DNA from: Echinarachnius parma
Lineage: Eukaryota; Echinodermata; Echinoidea; Clypeasteroida; Echinarachniidae
NCBI GenBank assembly: GCA_037951105.1
Contig: JBAMJV010008065.1
Location: 1 to 64,000 of the forward strand
Reading direction: 5' to 3'
Length of the DNA: 64,000 nt
Positions within the stretch are counted from its first letter, which is position 1. The number at the start of each line of letters is the position of its first letter. The notes beneath the pieces were generated by a model. It had not been told where the DNA came from and made no database searches. It saw only the letters and a program-made list of their open reading frames with translations. Positions 45,231 through 57,962 of the stretch are shown in pieces. The translations under genes and the position numbers were made by a program.

Positions 45231-45718
45231 AGGGATAGTTGAGTTTTGGTAGAGAGGGCGCTAGACTACTTATTTTTTTTGTTTGATCAAAATCGGTTCA
45301 GAGACGGCTGAAATATCCATAAATATAACAATTTGTAATAAACCTGGGGCCCCAGGTTTATTAGAGAATTTTGAACCAGCCGTTAAAAATTCAAAAAAAT
45401 GCTTCCTCTTTTCAAAAAGTTACAAAATAGGTATTTAAATAGTTGTTGGTTATTTCTCTATCTAATCACTATTTCAACAAAGCATCACATGCACAATATT
45501 TTATTCAAAATGGTTGAAACCGATGAGTGTTTAGAGAGCGCCCTCTTACGTTTTAACGGCTCTTTTTGAATGATAACATGATCTTTACTACGTCATTTGT
45601 AATGTTGTGTTCCTTTCTAGTTATAACTATTAGTTTGTAATGTAATGATGCAGGTTTTGGGTACTAAAATTCAGTTTAACCAAAACTGTACTCTCCTTAC
45701 CAGAACTCAACTATCCCT
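45231..45718. mobile_element. TTAA-flanked MITE, copy 3, inside LINE-A
   Basis: Ends AGGGATAGTTGAGTTTTGG and CTCAACTATCCCT, TTAA at 45227-45230 and 45719-45722. More diverged than the other copies. Removing it with one TTAA rejoins the reverse transcriptase coding sequence, so it landed in an existing LINE. Confidence 0.85.
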
Positions 45719-45752
45719 TTAACTTCTCAAGAATTTTAGAAAATGAAGTTAA

Positions 45753-46287
45753 AGGGGTAGTTTAGTTTTGGTAGAGAGGGCGCTGCACATCACAATTTTC
45801 TTGTGAGGTAATGAAAAACTGAGTGTCGAATTTGAGAGAACATGCAATTTTAATGGCAGAATAAACTTTATTTGGTCAAAATCGACCCAGAAACGGCTGA
45901 TATCAAAAATATATCTGATCTTATAATTATTTAGGGCCCAAATAATTAGATGATTTTTTCAAAAAATAAAAAAAAATGCTTGCACTTTTTCAAAAAATTT
46001 CAAAAGCGTTTTTTAAATAGTTGTTGATGATCTCTCTATTTAATCATTATTTCAATAAAACATCACATGCATAATTTTGTATGAAAAATGGTTGAAACCA
46101 ATGCCTTTCTGGAAAGCGCCCTCTTGTGTTTTAATGGCTCTTTTTGAATGATAACAGGCTTTTTACTTAGTCGTTTGTAATTTTGTATACCTTTCGAGCA
46201 TGGTAGAGTTATAACTATTAGTTTATAATGTTACTGTCCAGGTTTGGTTACTATAAAGTTCAGCCTTACCAAAACTGTACTACCCCT
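45753..46287. mobile_element. TTAA-flanked MITE, copy 4, inside LINE-A
   Basis: 535 bp, ends AGGGGTAGTTTAGTTTTGG and CCAAAACTGTACTACCCCT, TTAA at 45749-45752 and 46288-46291. Only 26 bp of LINE coding sequence (45723-45748, encoding FSKILEK) separate it from copy 3. Confidence 0.88.
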
Positions 46288-46291
46288 TTAA

Positions 46292-47141
46292 CAAAGAAAT
46301 AGGACGATAATTATTTAACATAAGGGCATCACCCTTTTTAAAAATTGGCACAACCTTTGCAATTTTCATTCTCATGGGTACAACACCAGTGGTTATTGAT
46401 AGATTAAATATGTGTATGAGGGGTTGCACGATACCAACAATTACATTTGTTATCAACTCATTTGTTACATAGTCAGAACCTGGACTTTTCTTATTCTTCA
46501 AAGAATGTACAATATCAAGCAATTCTTCTACAGTCGTTGGCATTACAAATAAACTATTATGATTAGGGTTTCCTAAAAAAGATTGAAATGTTTTTTGAGA
46601 CTCTGGAATAACACCTGACAAATAATGGCCAATATTACAAAAATATTCATTGAATTTGTCTACAATAACTTCCGGGTCATCAATTACATTCCCATCAATA
46701 TTTAATTTACTTACATCAGACACTTTCTGCTTTGGCTTAAAAACATTCCTTATCACTTTCCATGTCCCTTTAATATTATTATATGTCGCCTGAAATTGAG
46801 CAAAATAATACTGCTTCTTAGCAGCACGTAACACGGAAGTAAGAGTATTCCGATAAATACTATATTTCCTGTGAGAAGACTGAGATTTACTTATCTTATA
46901 CCTATAATACAACTTATTATTCCTATTTATTGACCTCAATATTGAATTGGTAATCCATGGCAACCGAGGGGTTGTTCTACGATTTCTACTATTACATTTA
47001 CATAAAGGTAAATTTGTATCATACAACAAAAAGAATGTATTAACAAATTTATTATAGGAGCTATCATCAGTATCATAATCACGTAATACTTCACCCCAAT
47101 CAGTTGCTAGTAACTCGTCTCTCAATTTAGCAATACTGGTA
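46292..47141 (-). pseudogene. LINE-A ORF2, linker and RT N-terminal part
   Basis: The - strand frame encodes the endonuclease-RT linker (IAKLRDELLATDWGEVL, RLPWITNSILRSINRNNKL, YFCNIGHYLS) and the first RT blocks (SPGSDYVTNELI, IAKVVPIFKKGD, LNNYRPISLL). It ends at MITE copy 4. At its other end it is cut by the CACACTAAG element; joined across that insert with one TA, the reading frame continues from the endonuclease part at 55922. Confidence 0.85.
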
Positions 47142-47213
47142 CACACTAAGAAAAAATGGGTCAATCTTACACCTATATAGGTACAAACCGTTGCCACACC
47201 GGGGGCTCCTATA

Positions 47214-47732
47214 CAGGGTGGCCAAAACAAAAACGGAACGGGGCACTTCCCAAAATATAGTACCAAAATATTTATGTCCCACGGATAGGGTGTCTTTTCC
47301 AATGAAAAACGATACCAAGAACAGTAATTTTGGTCGTGTAGTTTTTGTTTTAGGACGCTGTGAGTGAGACCATGTCAGGTGCCAATTTTTGTCAATTTTT
47401 ACCTAGTCAATGCCAGTTAAATTGCACTCCCTGCCCGCAATACCATTCACCGACCATGCTCATTCTCTCGGTACACGGCTGAGTGCACACTGACAATGGC
47501 GCGCTATGAAAGGCGGTACGTGCGATGTATCAAGCACTGGCTCGGTATAAATTGACAAAAAAGAGAACCTGACATGGTGTCACTCACAGCGCCCTAAAAC
47601 AAAAACTACACGACCAAATTGACTGTTCTTGGTATCGTTGTTCATTTGAAAAGACACCCTATCCGATAGACACAATACATTTGTTTCTATATTTTGGGAA
47701 GTGCCCCGTTCCGTTTTTTTTGGGCCACCCTG
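47214..47732. mobile_element. mariner-type MITE with long inverted arms
   Basis: 519 bp, flanked by TA (47212-47213, 47733-47734). Ends CAGGGTGGCCAAAACAAAAA and its complement; arms of about 150 bp contain GGAACGGGGCACTTCCCAAA and AGGGTGTCTTTTCCAATG on the left and complements on the right. It is a foldback structure without coding capacity. Confidence 0.85.
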
Positions 47733-48191
47733 TATAAGTGCAAAAGTTCACCTTTTGGTAGAGGTTCAGATTGAATCCTTCACCGTTTGCACCTTGAGGG
47801 TGCAATACTGTATATTTAGGAAAAGGTGCAGAGTTGCACCTAAAAAAAGATACGTGTAAGTGTAAATTTAAGTGTAAGTGTAAGTGTAAATATAAGTTAA
47901 AGGTGCACAGTTGCACCAGTGTGGTGCAACATTGCACCTTTGAGTTAAGTGTAAAGATGCACCAAAAATGGTTAAAAGTTGAACACCCCTTTCCTGCGAG
48001 TGCATGTATGTATAGTCCTATCATCCTAGTCCTAATAACTCACTGATGGCGCTCTTCAAGTAAACACGTAAAAGTCAGGGCTCTCCAGATTTATAAATTT
48101 TTATGCTGTTTTTAGACATCAAAGAACGATTTTGAGTGTGGAATATCATCCTTAACATCTACCAGTTCATCTGTCTCCTGGAATCTAATTT

Positions 48192-49159
48192 GTGGAAAAT
48201 GAGTCAACCGATGACGACGAGAAGAACCAAGGACAAAAAACAGCTTCGACGCCAACAGGTGAAAAACGGTTTACAGCACCTAAACCTTCCAGTAGCCCAG
48301 GCAACCACCCTGGAGTTGCGGCCATGGAAACGGCGTCGCCGGCCCCCCACAAGGCCCCAGTTCAAAGCTCCGAACTCGCACCAAAAGCCTGCAACGTACC
48401 CGACGCTAGCCCCATGGAAACGCCACCATCGAGCCCCAACGTCACCTTGGATCAGTGCACCTCGTCCAGTGCACAGCCCGATGCAGTCGACCATGACACC
48501 CTTTCACCCCAGCTCGAAACCTACAATCGACGGATTACCGAGTCCATGCTCGCGAAGGCGGTGGCTAGCCTCGTCTCAAAGCTACGTGATGTTGAAGACC
48601 ACATGAGCGCAGCCCTACTCTTCGAGAGACAGCGGGTGGATGAACTCCATAAACAGCAGGCGGCTATGCAGAGGCAGATGAACCAGATGCAAATAGAAAT
48701 CGACGATCTACAACTGAAGGCAGCAAAAAATGAAGCAGCAAACAAAAGCGAGCGCTTCTCAAGGAGGAACAACGTCCGCCTTGTCGGCATTCCCGAGCCT
48801 CGACCCAACGAAAGAGAGGATTGTGTGGAGATAGTACAGGCAATCCTCAAACGTAACTTCGACATCACAAGTAAAGTAGAGAGAGCCCACAGGGATGGCA
48901 AAAAGGTGGAGGGTATAGACCAAGACATATCCTTGTCAAGGTCTTGTCCTACCGCGACAAGATCGACATTATGAAAAGGACCAGAGAAGCTTTGAAAGCA
49001 GAGCGATTCTTCACCATCGACGACTTAACCCTCAGTGACCTTCAGGAAAAGCGCAAATGGTCTAATCAGGTTAAAGAATTGTACTCCACGGGAACCAAGT
49101 TGCGCTTCTACGCTGGGAAGTGGCGACAGCTAGGTGGCACTCCGTATGTATTTCAGTGA
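48192..49159 (+). pseudogene. LINE-B ORF1 protein (L1 ORF1-like), frameshifted
   Basis: Two overlapping frames (48192-48974 and 48944-49159) make one protein. A Pro/Ser/Ala-rich N-terminus is followed by a coiled coil (about residues 105-185 with RDVEDHMSAALLFERQRVDE), then SRRNNVRLVGIPE as in L1 ORF1 RNA-binding domains, and a C-terminal MKRTREALKAERFF...LRFYAGKWR. The frame shifts by one base near 48925. The first codon is GTG with a stop just before it, so the ATG appears lost. It would bind the LINE RNA. Confidence 0.82.
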
Positions 49160-50762
49160 TTTTTTTCTATTTCAATCAATTGTAACTTGCAGTATTATTC
49201 GATATTTATGTCATTTCTGATGTCATTAATAGTATGACGATTTTATTACAAATATCCGTATATATTTTTTCGTATTATAGTACGATTAATTATTGTGTAT
49301 ATAAAAACAACACATTTTCTATTAGTAGAATTTGCACGCTAAAAACACTTAGTCTCTTCATTTGGATTTAAACATTTATGCCGATAATGAATACAGCTTA
49401 AATTGTGCCTGAAGTTAACGTTATTTTCATTTCATTATTGGCATGCCTCGAAATTGTTTACGATTATACTCCGTCGAGTAAAGTTTATTCTAAATCTTGT
49501 TTACTTCAATGAACTATTTTTGAATGAGATTTCAGTTAATCGTAGCTATATTTTGTTTCAGGAATGTTGCTTATATCATTATCATTTATATGTGTGATCT
49601 TGCGTGTATATCAGTACTTTTCCGTGCATTTCCTGTGTTCTGCTTTGAAATTGTCATATGATTTAATGCTTCATAATTATGTGTTCATGCTCTTTGTTGC
49701 TTTGTCGTAACACCCATACCGATCATTATGTGTGTGTTTCTTTTCTCTTTTTTTTGTTTTTTTCTTAATTAATCTTATTGTGCTTCTCTATCACTTGTAT
49801 TGTTAAATTAGTTACTTTAGATATATTTTAATATCTCAATGCTCTACCTATTATAGCTAGGTATATCAACTAAATCAAGATAGTCCTGACGTAGAGACCA
49901 TGGATTCCGTGCATTTTAACCTCTTACGTTCTGCTACATGAGTCAATTGACATCATTTAATTGTTACTGAGGCACACGCGCATATTGTTACTTTTCGCAT
50001 TTTGAATACTCTTTGGTTCTGCAAGAAATCCTCATTATAAGAGTCTTAGGTCAATTGATCTCCTGGCTTTTTCAAAGCTCAACTTCATGTGGTATATCGG
50101 ACAATAATTTTACTACTACTCTTATTTTGCCCGTTTTGTATTCTGTATTACCCCAAACCGCGTATCTTACACATGTATACAACGATCACAACTCATTAGG
50201 TCTCATGTTCTATAACCATTACAATAAGCGCTTTCTTATTATTCATGTTATCAAGTTATATGTAATTACTTTTTGTTTCAATTTCAATTGGCGTCTTACA
50301 CTCACTACATATTTGTTTTTCTTTTCTATTCTGTGTAATCTTCTTGATGTTGTTTCGAACTGCCTGTTCAGGCGCTTGGTAAATTATGAATTAAATAAGT
50401 TATCGCATGTACTCATTCTGCATACGATATATATGTATATATATATTTTTTTCTTCTTTGTCTATATTATTATATTTTTTAAGACTGCTGGCAATCTGGA
50501 GAGGCCGGCATTTGCATTTTTTGTATTTTTTGTATTTTTTGTATTTTTTGTTTGATACAGTGTTTATTTGTTTGTTATTACATATATTTCACTGACAAGC
50601 TGTCAGTAACTTATGTCATGATACCATTCTCGCTTCATGTTTCACCCTTCATCATTTCATCTTTTTCATCCGACTTCATCCCATATTGCTCAACCCGCAC
50701 GTTGTCATTTCATTATCACATTCACCTCATCCAGTGCAGCCCAAACAAAATAATATTTATGT
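49160..50762 (+). other. LINE-B inter-ORF spacer
   Basis: 1.6 kb, strongly T-rich, with a TTTTTTGTA repeat at 50509-50552. The frame 50013-50555 has no recognised domain and is composed mostly of hydrophobic codons from T-rich DNA. It may be spacer or an unrecognised insertion. Confidence 0.5.
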
Positions 50763-53727
50763 ATGATTTTTGATCAACCTGATCCTGACTCAATATTGAG
50801 TGACCAGAATCAATTAGATACACACTGTCAATATCATTCTGTTGATGAATTTAATGTTAAATTTCAAAATGAGAGCCCATTTAGTTTATTACATTGCAAT
50901 GCAAGAAGCTTACATACAAATTTTGACGCTATAGAATCACTTTTATATACAATAAATAATTATTCTTTCTCTATTATAGGAGTAACTGAGACATGGCTTG
51001 ACTTCAGATCCCCACCCCTATATAATATTGCAAATTATAAAATGATTCGTGTTGATCGTCCAGTAGGAAGAGGCGGTGGTGTGGCTCTTTATATTAACCA
51101 TAACCTTAAATTTAAAATAAGGACTGACATAGAAATTAAAGAAGCGGAGACATTATTTATAGAAATTGATAATAATAAGAGTAAAAATGATGTTATTCGA
51201 GTAATATATAGACCTCTTAATATGAATGTTAATGATTTTATTGAATCTTTTGATGTGGTCCAAAATGTATTGTTAAATCAGAATAAGAATATTTATTTAA
51301 TGGGAGATTTTAATATAGATTTAGCATCAATAGGTGAGAATATAAATAGTGATAAATTATATAATGTTCTATATTCTAATAATCTATTCCCTTTAATTGA
51401 TAAGCCAACTTGAATAAATGCAGTCTCAGCAACACTAATCGATAATATTTTTACTAACGTTTTAACTAGTAAACTTTTAAGTGGTTTGATATACTCAGAA
51501 ATATCCGACCATTTACCTATATTTGCTATTTCATGTAATACGCATAATAATATCATAATAAATAATAAAATAACTTTTAGAAAGGAAAATGTAGAAACTA
51601 TCCAGCGTTTAAATGATGATTTGATATGTGAATTATGGGAAGATGTATATGTTGAAAATAATGTTGAGAATGCTTATAATATTTTTTTTCAAAAATGTAT
51701 TTATTATTATAATAAAAATTTACCATTAATAAGTGGTAAATTAAGAAAAAAAATTCAAAATCCATGGATAACTAGAGGAATAATGAGGTCCATCAAAAAA
51801 AAAAAACATTTATATAAATTGTATATGAAACATCGCTGTAATCAAAGATTGAGTGAATATAAAAAATATCTTAATAACTATACTCACTGAAACTATTATA
51901 ATTTCCCATAAATTGTATCGTGCGAATCAATTTGAAAAAAGCAAAGGGAACATGAAAAAAACTTGGAAAGCTATTAATGAAGTCCTGGGGAAAAATAAAA
52001 CATTATTATGTAATGATACATTTGTTATAAATGGTAGAAATGTTAAAGATCTCGATGAAATTGTTAATGAATTTAATTCACACTTTGTAAATATTGGTCC
52101 TACATTATCAGCCGATATTGAAGAGACTGATATTAATCATGTTGATTTTTTGCTTGATAGAAATGATGAAACTATATTTTTTAAACCGACAAATGTTAAT
52201 GAAGTCATACAAATTGTGCATGACCTTAAACTAAGTAAGTCGAGTGGACACGATGGTATAAGTACTGAACTTTTGAAAAAGATTATTCATTCTATAATTC
52301 ACCCACTTGTTTATATTTTTAATGTATCACTTTCCTCTGGAATTTGCCCTAACTCGTTAAAATGAGCTAAAATAATACCAATTTTTAAAAAGGATGATAA
52401 TACTATACTATCAAATTATCGTCCGATATCTCTATTGCTAGCATTGTCTAAAATAATTGAAAGACTTGTATTTAACAGAATTTATAATTTTTTGGACGAA
52501 AATAATATATTGAATTCTAACCAATATGGCTTTAGAAAAACCCACTCTGTAGATTTTGCATTAATACAAACATAATGATAAGATTGTTAATGCGTTTTCT
52601 AAAAAGGAACACATAGTGGGGATTTTTATGGACCTTAGTAAAGCGTTTGATACGCTTAATCATTGTATACTATTGAATAAATTGCAACATTATGGTATTC
52701 GGGGCACGGCTCATAATTGGTTACAAAATTATTTAAACAATAGACAGCAATATGTTGAATATAATTCATGTAAATCTATTAATCTCCCAATAGTTTGTGG
52801 AGTACTACAGGGCTCTATTCTTGGTCCACTTTTATTTTTGATATATGTGAATGATATTTTTAACTCTTCGGATATTCTGTCATAGATTATGTTTGCTGAT
52901 GATACTAATATTTTTTATTCCGATACAAATTTTGAAAATTTGATTATAGTATTAAATCGAGAAATACATAAGATATCAAAATAGTTTAAATGTAATAAAT
53001 TGTCTTTAAATATTCAAAAAACTAATTATGTCCACTTTAAAAGTAAGAACTCAAGGTATTATGAAAATTTGAATTATGAAATAAATATTGATGGAATACC
53101 CCTTTCACAAAAGAATTTCGTTAAATTTCTTGGATTCACAATAGATGAAACATTAAGTTGGAATAAACATATTGATACTATAATGATTGCTGTTGCAAAA
53201 AGAGTTGGAATTTTAAATAGATTGAAATATATTCTCCCACATAATATACTTTTTATGCTTTATAACGCATTAATATTATCCAGAATTTCCTATTGTAATG
53301 TTGTTTGGGGGAATTGTTTTAAAATCTAAATAAATTATATTTTACTGTTACAAAAAAGGCCCTACGAATTTGTACTGGCTCCACATATTTAGCACATACT
53401 GACCCCATCTTTTATCGCTTATCTACATTAAAGGTCCATGATATTTATAAGCTGCAAACTGCTACATTTATGTATAAGGCAAGTAAAGGTAAAGTACCAT
53501 CCCAGTTTTTAGATTTTTTTATTTGTAATAAAGATATTCATAACTATTCTACTCGAAATGCAACTAATTATCATCTATATAATCTAACAATAACGCATAA
53601 GTCCATTAGACATGCTGGTCCCGACGTGTGGAATCCTCTCCCAAACGATATTAAAAATCGTCCCTCAGTCATATCATTTAGAATGGCAATGAAAAATAAA
53701 TTTATTCAATTGTATAACTTACTCTAA
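50763..53727 (+). pseudogene. LINE-B ORF2 (endonuclease and reverse transcriptase), degenerate
   Basis: Broken frames read in order: an APE-type endonuclease (LLHCNARSLHTNFD, IIGVTETWLD, GRGGGVALYI, YLMGDFNIDL, then SDHLPIF), a linker, and RT (IIPIFKKDDNT, NYRPISLL, MDLSKAFDTLNHCILLNK, QGSILGPLLF, MFADDTN, KFLGFTIDETLSWNKH), then a C-terminal SYCNVVWGN and WNPLPNDI. In-frame stops occur near 51411, 52363, 52883 and 52984, with shifts near 51890, 52572 and 53330. Same general type as LINE-A but clearly diverged. Confidence 0.85.
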
Positions 53728-55921
53728 TGTTGATAATACTTAGCTTCTTTTTTGTTTTAATTACTGTTTTATGTTGTATTGATGCTGGTCCCAATATAAT
53801 TGAGTTAAGACTGTTTTGTGATAACAGTAAAAACAAATGTATAATATTGTATAAAGAATATGTTTGGCTTGTTATATCCCAACTGTTATATTCTCATCCG
53901 CACCCGTCATCTCATCCATCTTTCATTTTTTTTTTTTACTTCTTTTTTTTATATAGTTTGTAACGTTGTATAACTTTTTTTCAGGGACCATCATTCTCTC
54001 AAGCACTGCTTATAATGATGGTCCCGTACATATCACATTATGTTAAAATACACCATTTGAAAATATTGTTTTATTATGTGTAGCTTCCAGTATTAATGCA
54101 ATTGTTATTATGTTTCAATTTTGTTTATTACACATGTTTTACCAAATACACGAAGTGTATTTTTTCTGTATTATTTTGATAATTACTTTGTTTTACCATG
54201 TGACTATGTTGAAAATAAAATCAAATGAATCAAATGAATCAAATGAATCAAATTAATCAAATAACCTATGCTATAACCTATACATACTTTGCCCTAAGCC
54301 TATACCTATCATTCCTAACCATCGGTCACGTTTAGCTTATAAGAGGTTACAACACGATGTATGTTTTTTAGTGGTTAGTAATTAAACACAGACGTTAAAA
54401 CAGTATCGCCTTTATTCATTTCCACCAAAATGGTTCACAAGAGTCCACTGATAATTAATTGTTACTAAATTAAATTACAAATGCATTCTGATAATTATTT
54501 CACAAAATAACGAGATTATGAACAGATTGAATGTTCGTTTTGCAAAAGCACAAACTAGCACATGAATATTCATGAACCTGTTACAAATTACTGCAAATCG
54601 TGCGGTTTTATTTGTATTCAATGTCAGCAACAAAAGAATACGCTGTTTTGACCTGGAGTCATACTATTCAATTGATCATGTTGATATAAATGCGATTCAA
54701 TACGTATACTAATCATACACAAATCAGCTGTTGCTGTGTCGGAAAAGGCTGAAAAGCTTTTCAAATTGCCATGGGCAACCATTGATGACAGGCTACGCAT
54801 AAACTGGTCCTTCGATCATCGAATTAATGATGTCGCATTATTTTATTATTACTCCGGTTATACTGTATACTCTGCATCATTGTCAAGTCTGCACCTTCCG
54901 ATTAATGTTTTTCTTTGTGTGAATAACGTGCGATATCTTGGCAAAACAAATTACCAATCAGAGGGGCTGTAACGAAACTATTTTTAAATTATAAATATTC
55001 TCATAATACTTTATTTCCTTCATGCATAATAAGCTATCATTTTACAAAAGAATCATAGAGTAGTGATGGATATTAAACATTTTGCATTAAAACACTAAAT
55101 GCATAGTTTGTCTCTCTGTGAGTTAATTATTTCTCTCGGACCTTGTAATTGGCTGACTGCCTTGCAGTGGCCGTAGTTGTCATTTATTTTCAGACCAATT
55201 TAAATAATTTCAAGTTAATATAAAAAGACAGTTGACACATGTTCATTATAAAACCATGAACTTATACACTCATTATGGTGCACAATACTTTTGATGTTGG
55301 CATAGAGTTTATCAATGGTATATATCTCAGAAAACCACGTGTGCAGTAGGACCGTTGTATAGGAACAAGACCAAGAATAGTGGGTCTTTGTACTTTAGCA
55401 AAAAATCACCTAAATAGGTGCACAAAATGGTGCAATGTTACTCCTTTACCAAGTCTGCACCTTTCGCCGTTACTTTGCACCTTGTTTGATTCTCGCTTGG
55501 TAGCTTATCAAGCAAATGACCAATCAAAGGGGCTGTAGTGAATCTACGTGTGAAGAAGAACTATTTTCATATTACGTTACTGCCAATTTCTCTGTTTTTC
55601 AAATCCCTGCATGCATGATGAGCTATTATTTCACGCAAGAACCAATAGAGCAGTGATGTAAATCGAAAATTTTGCATTTAAACACAAAATACATGTGTTT
55701 TCTCTCCGTGAGTGAATTATTTCTCTCGGACCCTGTACATAAAACCATGCGTGCAGTAGGACCATGGTTTAGGAACAAGACTAAGACAGGTGCGACTTTG
55801 CCCCTTAGCAAAATGCACCCTAAAAGGTGCATAAAATGGTGCAACTTTAATCCTATGCCGAGTCTGCACCTTTTTACGTTATATACTTTGCACCATTTAT
55901 CAACCATTTTTTCTTAGTGTG

Positions 55922-56807
55922 TAGGATTACTTTTCCGAACATACCTATTACTCGAAGTATTACAAATATTTCTACCAAAGGACACCTTCGCATATACTGG
56001 AAAGTGGTCAGACAAATCTGAAATTATAATACCCGCATCTGGGAAAGGTCGTACATTAGCATGATTAGTAAAGATGTTATCAATGAGAGTAGAAGAGATG
56101 TCCGTAGCTCTAGTAGGTTTAGTACTTAAAGGCAATAAAGAGAAAGATACACACATATTCAAAAAGTCACACACGTTTGCATTATCATCGTGCTGAAGAA
56201 GATTAATGTTATAATCACCCATGACAAAAACTGTTTTATTTAAAAATATTGAATTTGACAACACAGATTGCATTTCATTAATAAACAAATTCACATTACC
56301 TTGTGGCGGTCTATAGACGACCCCAATTATAACATTCCGCCTGCCAGGAATAAACAATTCTACAAAAACACTTTCCATTAAATCATTCATTACATTAACT
56401 TCATTTAAGACTTGGTAATTTAACTGCGTGGGGACATAAAGCGCAACACCTCCTCCTCTCCTATCTGGTCGATTATTCACGATTAAATTTTTCCATGGAA
56501 GAGAAAATACATTTCCTTCACTTTCACTCGATAGCCAAGTTTCAGAAATTCCTAAAACCATAGAACTGTAGCACATGTTCCGCAAAAATACATTTAATTT
56601 ATCAAAGTTTGCTTGCATACTACGAACATTAAAATGAAGAAAAAAAAAATCCTTATCACCAGAATTACCCATCTTATGAGAGAATTGGCTTTCTGTACAA
56701 TAATTACAATGGCTTGTGATTGCGCCATTGCCTTCACCAAGATCATACTCTAATGAGTCTACGCTAGATTCAAGATAGTTACATATATCAGCATCGTTTG
56801 TACCCAT
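55922..56807 (-). pseudogene. LINE-A ORF2 start: APE-type endonuclease
   Basis: ATG at 56807. The - strand encodes FFFLHFNVRSMQANFDKL, LGISETWLSS, RRGGGVALYV, VVYRPPQGN, FVMGDYNINLL, STLIDNIFTN and SDLSDHFPVY, all blocks of an apurinic-type endonuclease in correct order, without a stop. This nicks target DNA for retrotransposition. The frame runs into the inverted end of the CACACTAAG element at 55921. Confidence 0.88.
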
Positions 56808-57152
56808 AATTTACGGATTCATACCTGCATGGAGTGCAATATAATTGAAAATGAATGACATACAAAGGCAGCATACTACGTGCAAAAGAAAAGAACACAT
56901 ATATGAACAACAAACATGTTTGGTTATACTTAGAAATATGCATAATAGGCATAGAAAGAACAGGATAAAATTTACAGGGTGGAAAAGATAACAGAAATGA
57001 AACAAGCAGTAGAACACTGTAACATGTTAACTGCCAGCCAGAAAATGCCACGAGAAATGTTGAATGAAAAATGTCGGATCAGGATGGAGAGAAAAGAGAA
57101 GGTCGTAAAAAGGAGCAAAAGGAAGCATATATTGCAGAGCAAGATGTTTAGA
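56808..57152 (-). other. LINE-A inter-ORF spacer
   Basis: About 345 bp between ORF1 stop and ORF2 start. No domain; the frames seen are unsupported. Confidence 0.6.
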
Positions 57153-57878
57153 TCACAGTTTGGCAATATCTGCCTCACATGTAATCAGTTTCTTGATGAA
57201 ACCGCCATGCGAGTCCTTCATGCCAGCAAAAATGCGGCCATCAATGCTCCACGCCCTCAAGACTTTTTCGCAGTGACGCACCGTGTGGTAAAGCTTCTGA
57301 TTCACTGCCGTCAAGTCCTCATTGATATAGACACCCGTCCCCTTGAGCTTGGAGCGGGCTTGTGCAAACTTTGCTCGTGTGCGGTAGGCACCAAACTGTA
57401 CAACTACGGGCCGATCCTTCGACCGGTCCACTGCTGCACCATCGCCGCCTCCAGGGGATATGCGGTACGACCGGTCGATGTCAGCTGCAGTGATCTTGAA
57501 CCCCAGCTGATCGGCCAGCCGACAGATTGCGTCATCAGTTGACTCCTGTGGGCGCTCCTTGATGCCATGGATGCGGAGGTTGTTGCGCCGGGAGTGCTGC
57601 TCCTGGATGTCGGCCTTCCGCTCCAGACGGGAAACAGCATCCCGGCAATTTTCCTCGGATTTTGTGAGGCGTTTGATCTCCTCCGCATGTGCCCGAACCT
57701 GCCCCTCTAGCTCCAGTACTCTCCCCTCCTGCTCCTCGAGACGGGTGACTAGGCCAGCGACCGCTTCTTTTACAGCCTTTTTGACTGCCTTCTCCACGAT
57801 ATTAGACAGCAAATCGCTGTGCTCCAGCTCGCTAATAACAATCCGAGCAATCTCTGCAGGGGTATTCTTAGGAGGCAT
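57153..57878 (-). CDS. LINE-A ORF1 protein (L1 ORF1-like RNA-binding)
   Basis: Intact frame. The ATG at 57878 (context TAACCATGC) gives 241 residues starting MPPKNTPAEIARIVISEL; upstream in-frame codons are possible. A coiled coil (about residues 30-100, VKKAVKEAVAGLVTRLEEQE and so on) is followed by QHSRRNNLRIHGIKE and an RRM-like body (DRSYRI, RPVVVQFGAYRTRAKFAQAR) and a C-terminal extension. It forms trimers and coats LINE RNA in L1-type elements. It belongs to the element whose ORF2 lies in pieces at 55922-56807, 46292-47141 and 43975-45180. Confidence 0.85.
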   Translation of the reverse strand: MPPKNTPAEIARIVISELEHSDLLSNIVEKAVKKAVKEAVAGLVTRLEEQEGRVLELEGQVRAHAEEIKRLTKSEENCRDAVSRLERKADIQEQHSRRNNLRIHGIKERPQESTDDAICRLADQLGFKITAADIDRSYRISPGGGDGAAVDRSKDRPVVVQFGAYRTRAKFAQARSKLKGTGVYINEDLTAVNQKLYHTVRHCEKVLRAWSIDGRIFAGMKDSHGGFIKKLITCEADIAKL

Positions 57879-57962
57879 GGTTACCCAATCCGTGGCAAAC
57901 CAGTAGAGGTGGCTATACAGAAACAATGCACTACACAAGGCTAGTGAATATGTTAGCAGCAT

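Larger units (their letters stand above)
48041..54252 (+). mobile_element. LINE-B, full-length but dead two-ORF retrotransposon
   Basis: About 6.2 kb inserted into the CACACTAAG element. Order: 5' UTR (48041-48191), ORF1 (48192-49159), a 1.6-kb AT-rich spacer, ORF2 (50763-53727), 3' UTR and a tail of AAATGAATC repeats (about 54213-54250). AATAAC flanks both ends (near 48030 and 54250), a possible target duplication. ORF2 carries many stops and shifts, so the copy is inactive. Confidence 0.8.
47142..55921. mobile_element. CACACTAAG-ended DNA element, copy 2, with nested inserts
   Basis: It starts CACACTAAGAAAAAATGG and ends CCATTTTTTCTTAGTGTG, flanked by TA at 47140-47141 and 55922-55923. Its own sequence is 47142-48040 and 54253-55921, which match the complement of copy 1 at 40960-41349 and 38725-40950 (for example the words GCATAAACTGGTC and AGTCCACTGATAATTA). 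A TA-flanked MITE (47214-47732) and LINE-B (48041-54252) lie inside. No transposase is seen. Confidence 0.82.

Noticed and set aside
50013-50555. 180-codon hydrophobic frame
   Set aside because: T-rich LINE-B spacer; composition explains the hydrophobic codons and there is no domain.
54736-54972. 78-codon frame on the + strand
   Set aside because: Lies within the CACACTAAG element and its counterpart in copy 1 is not open in the same way.
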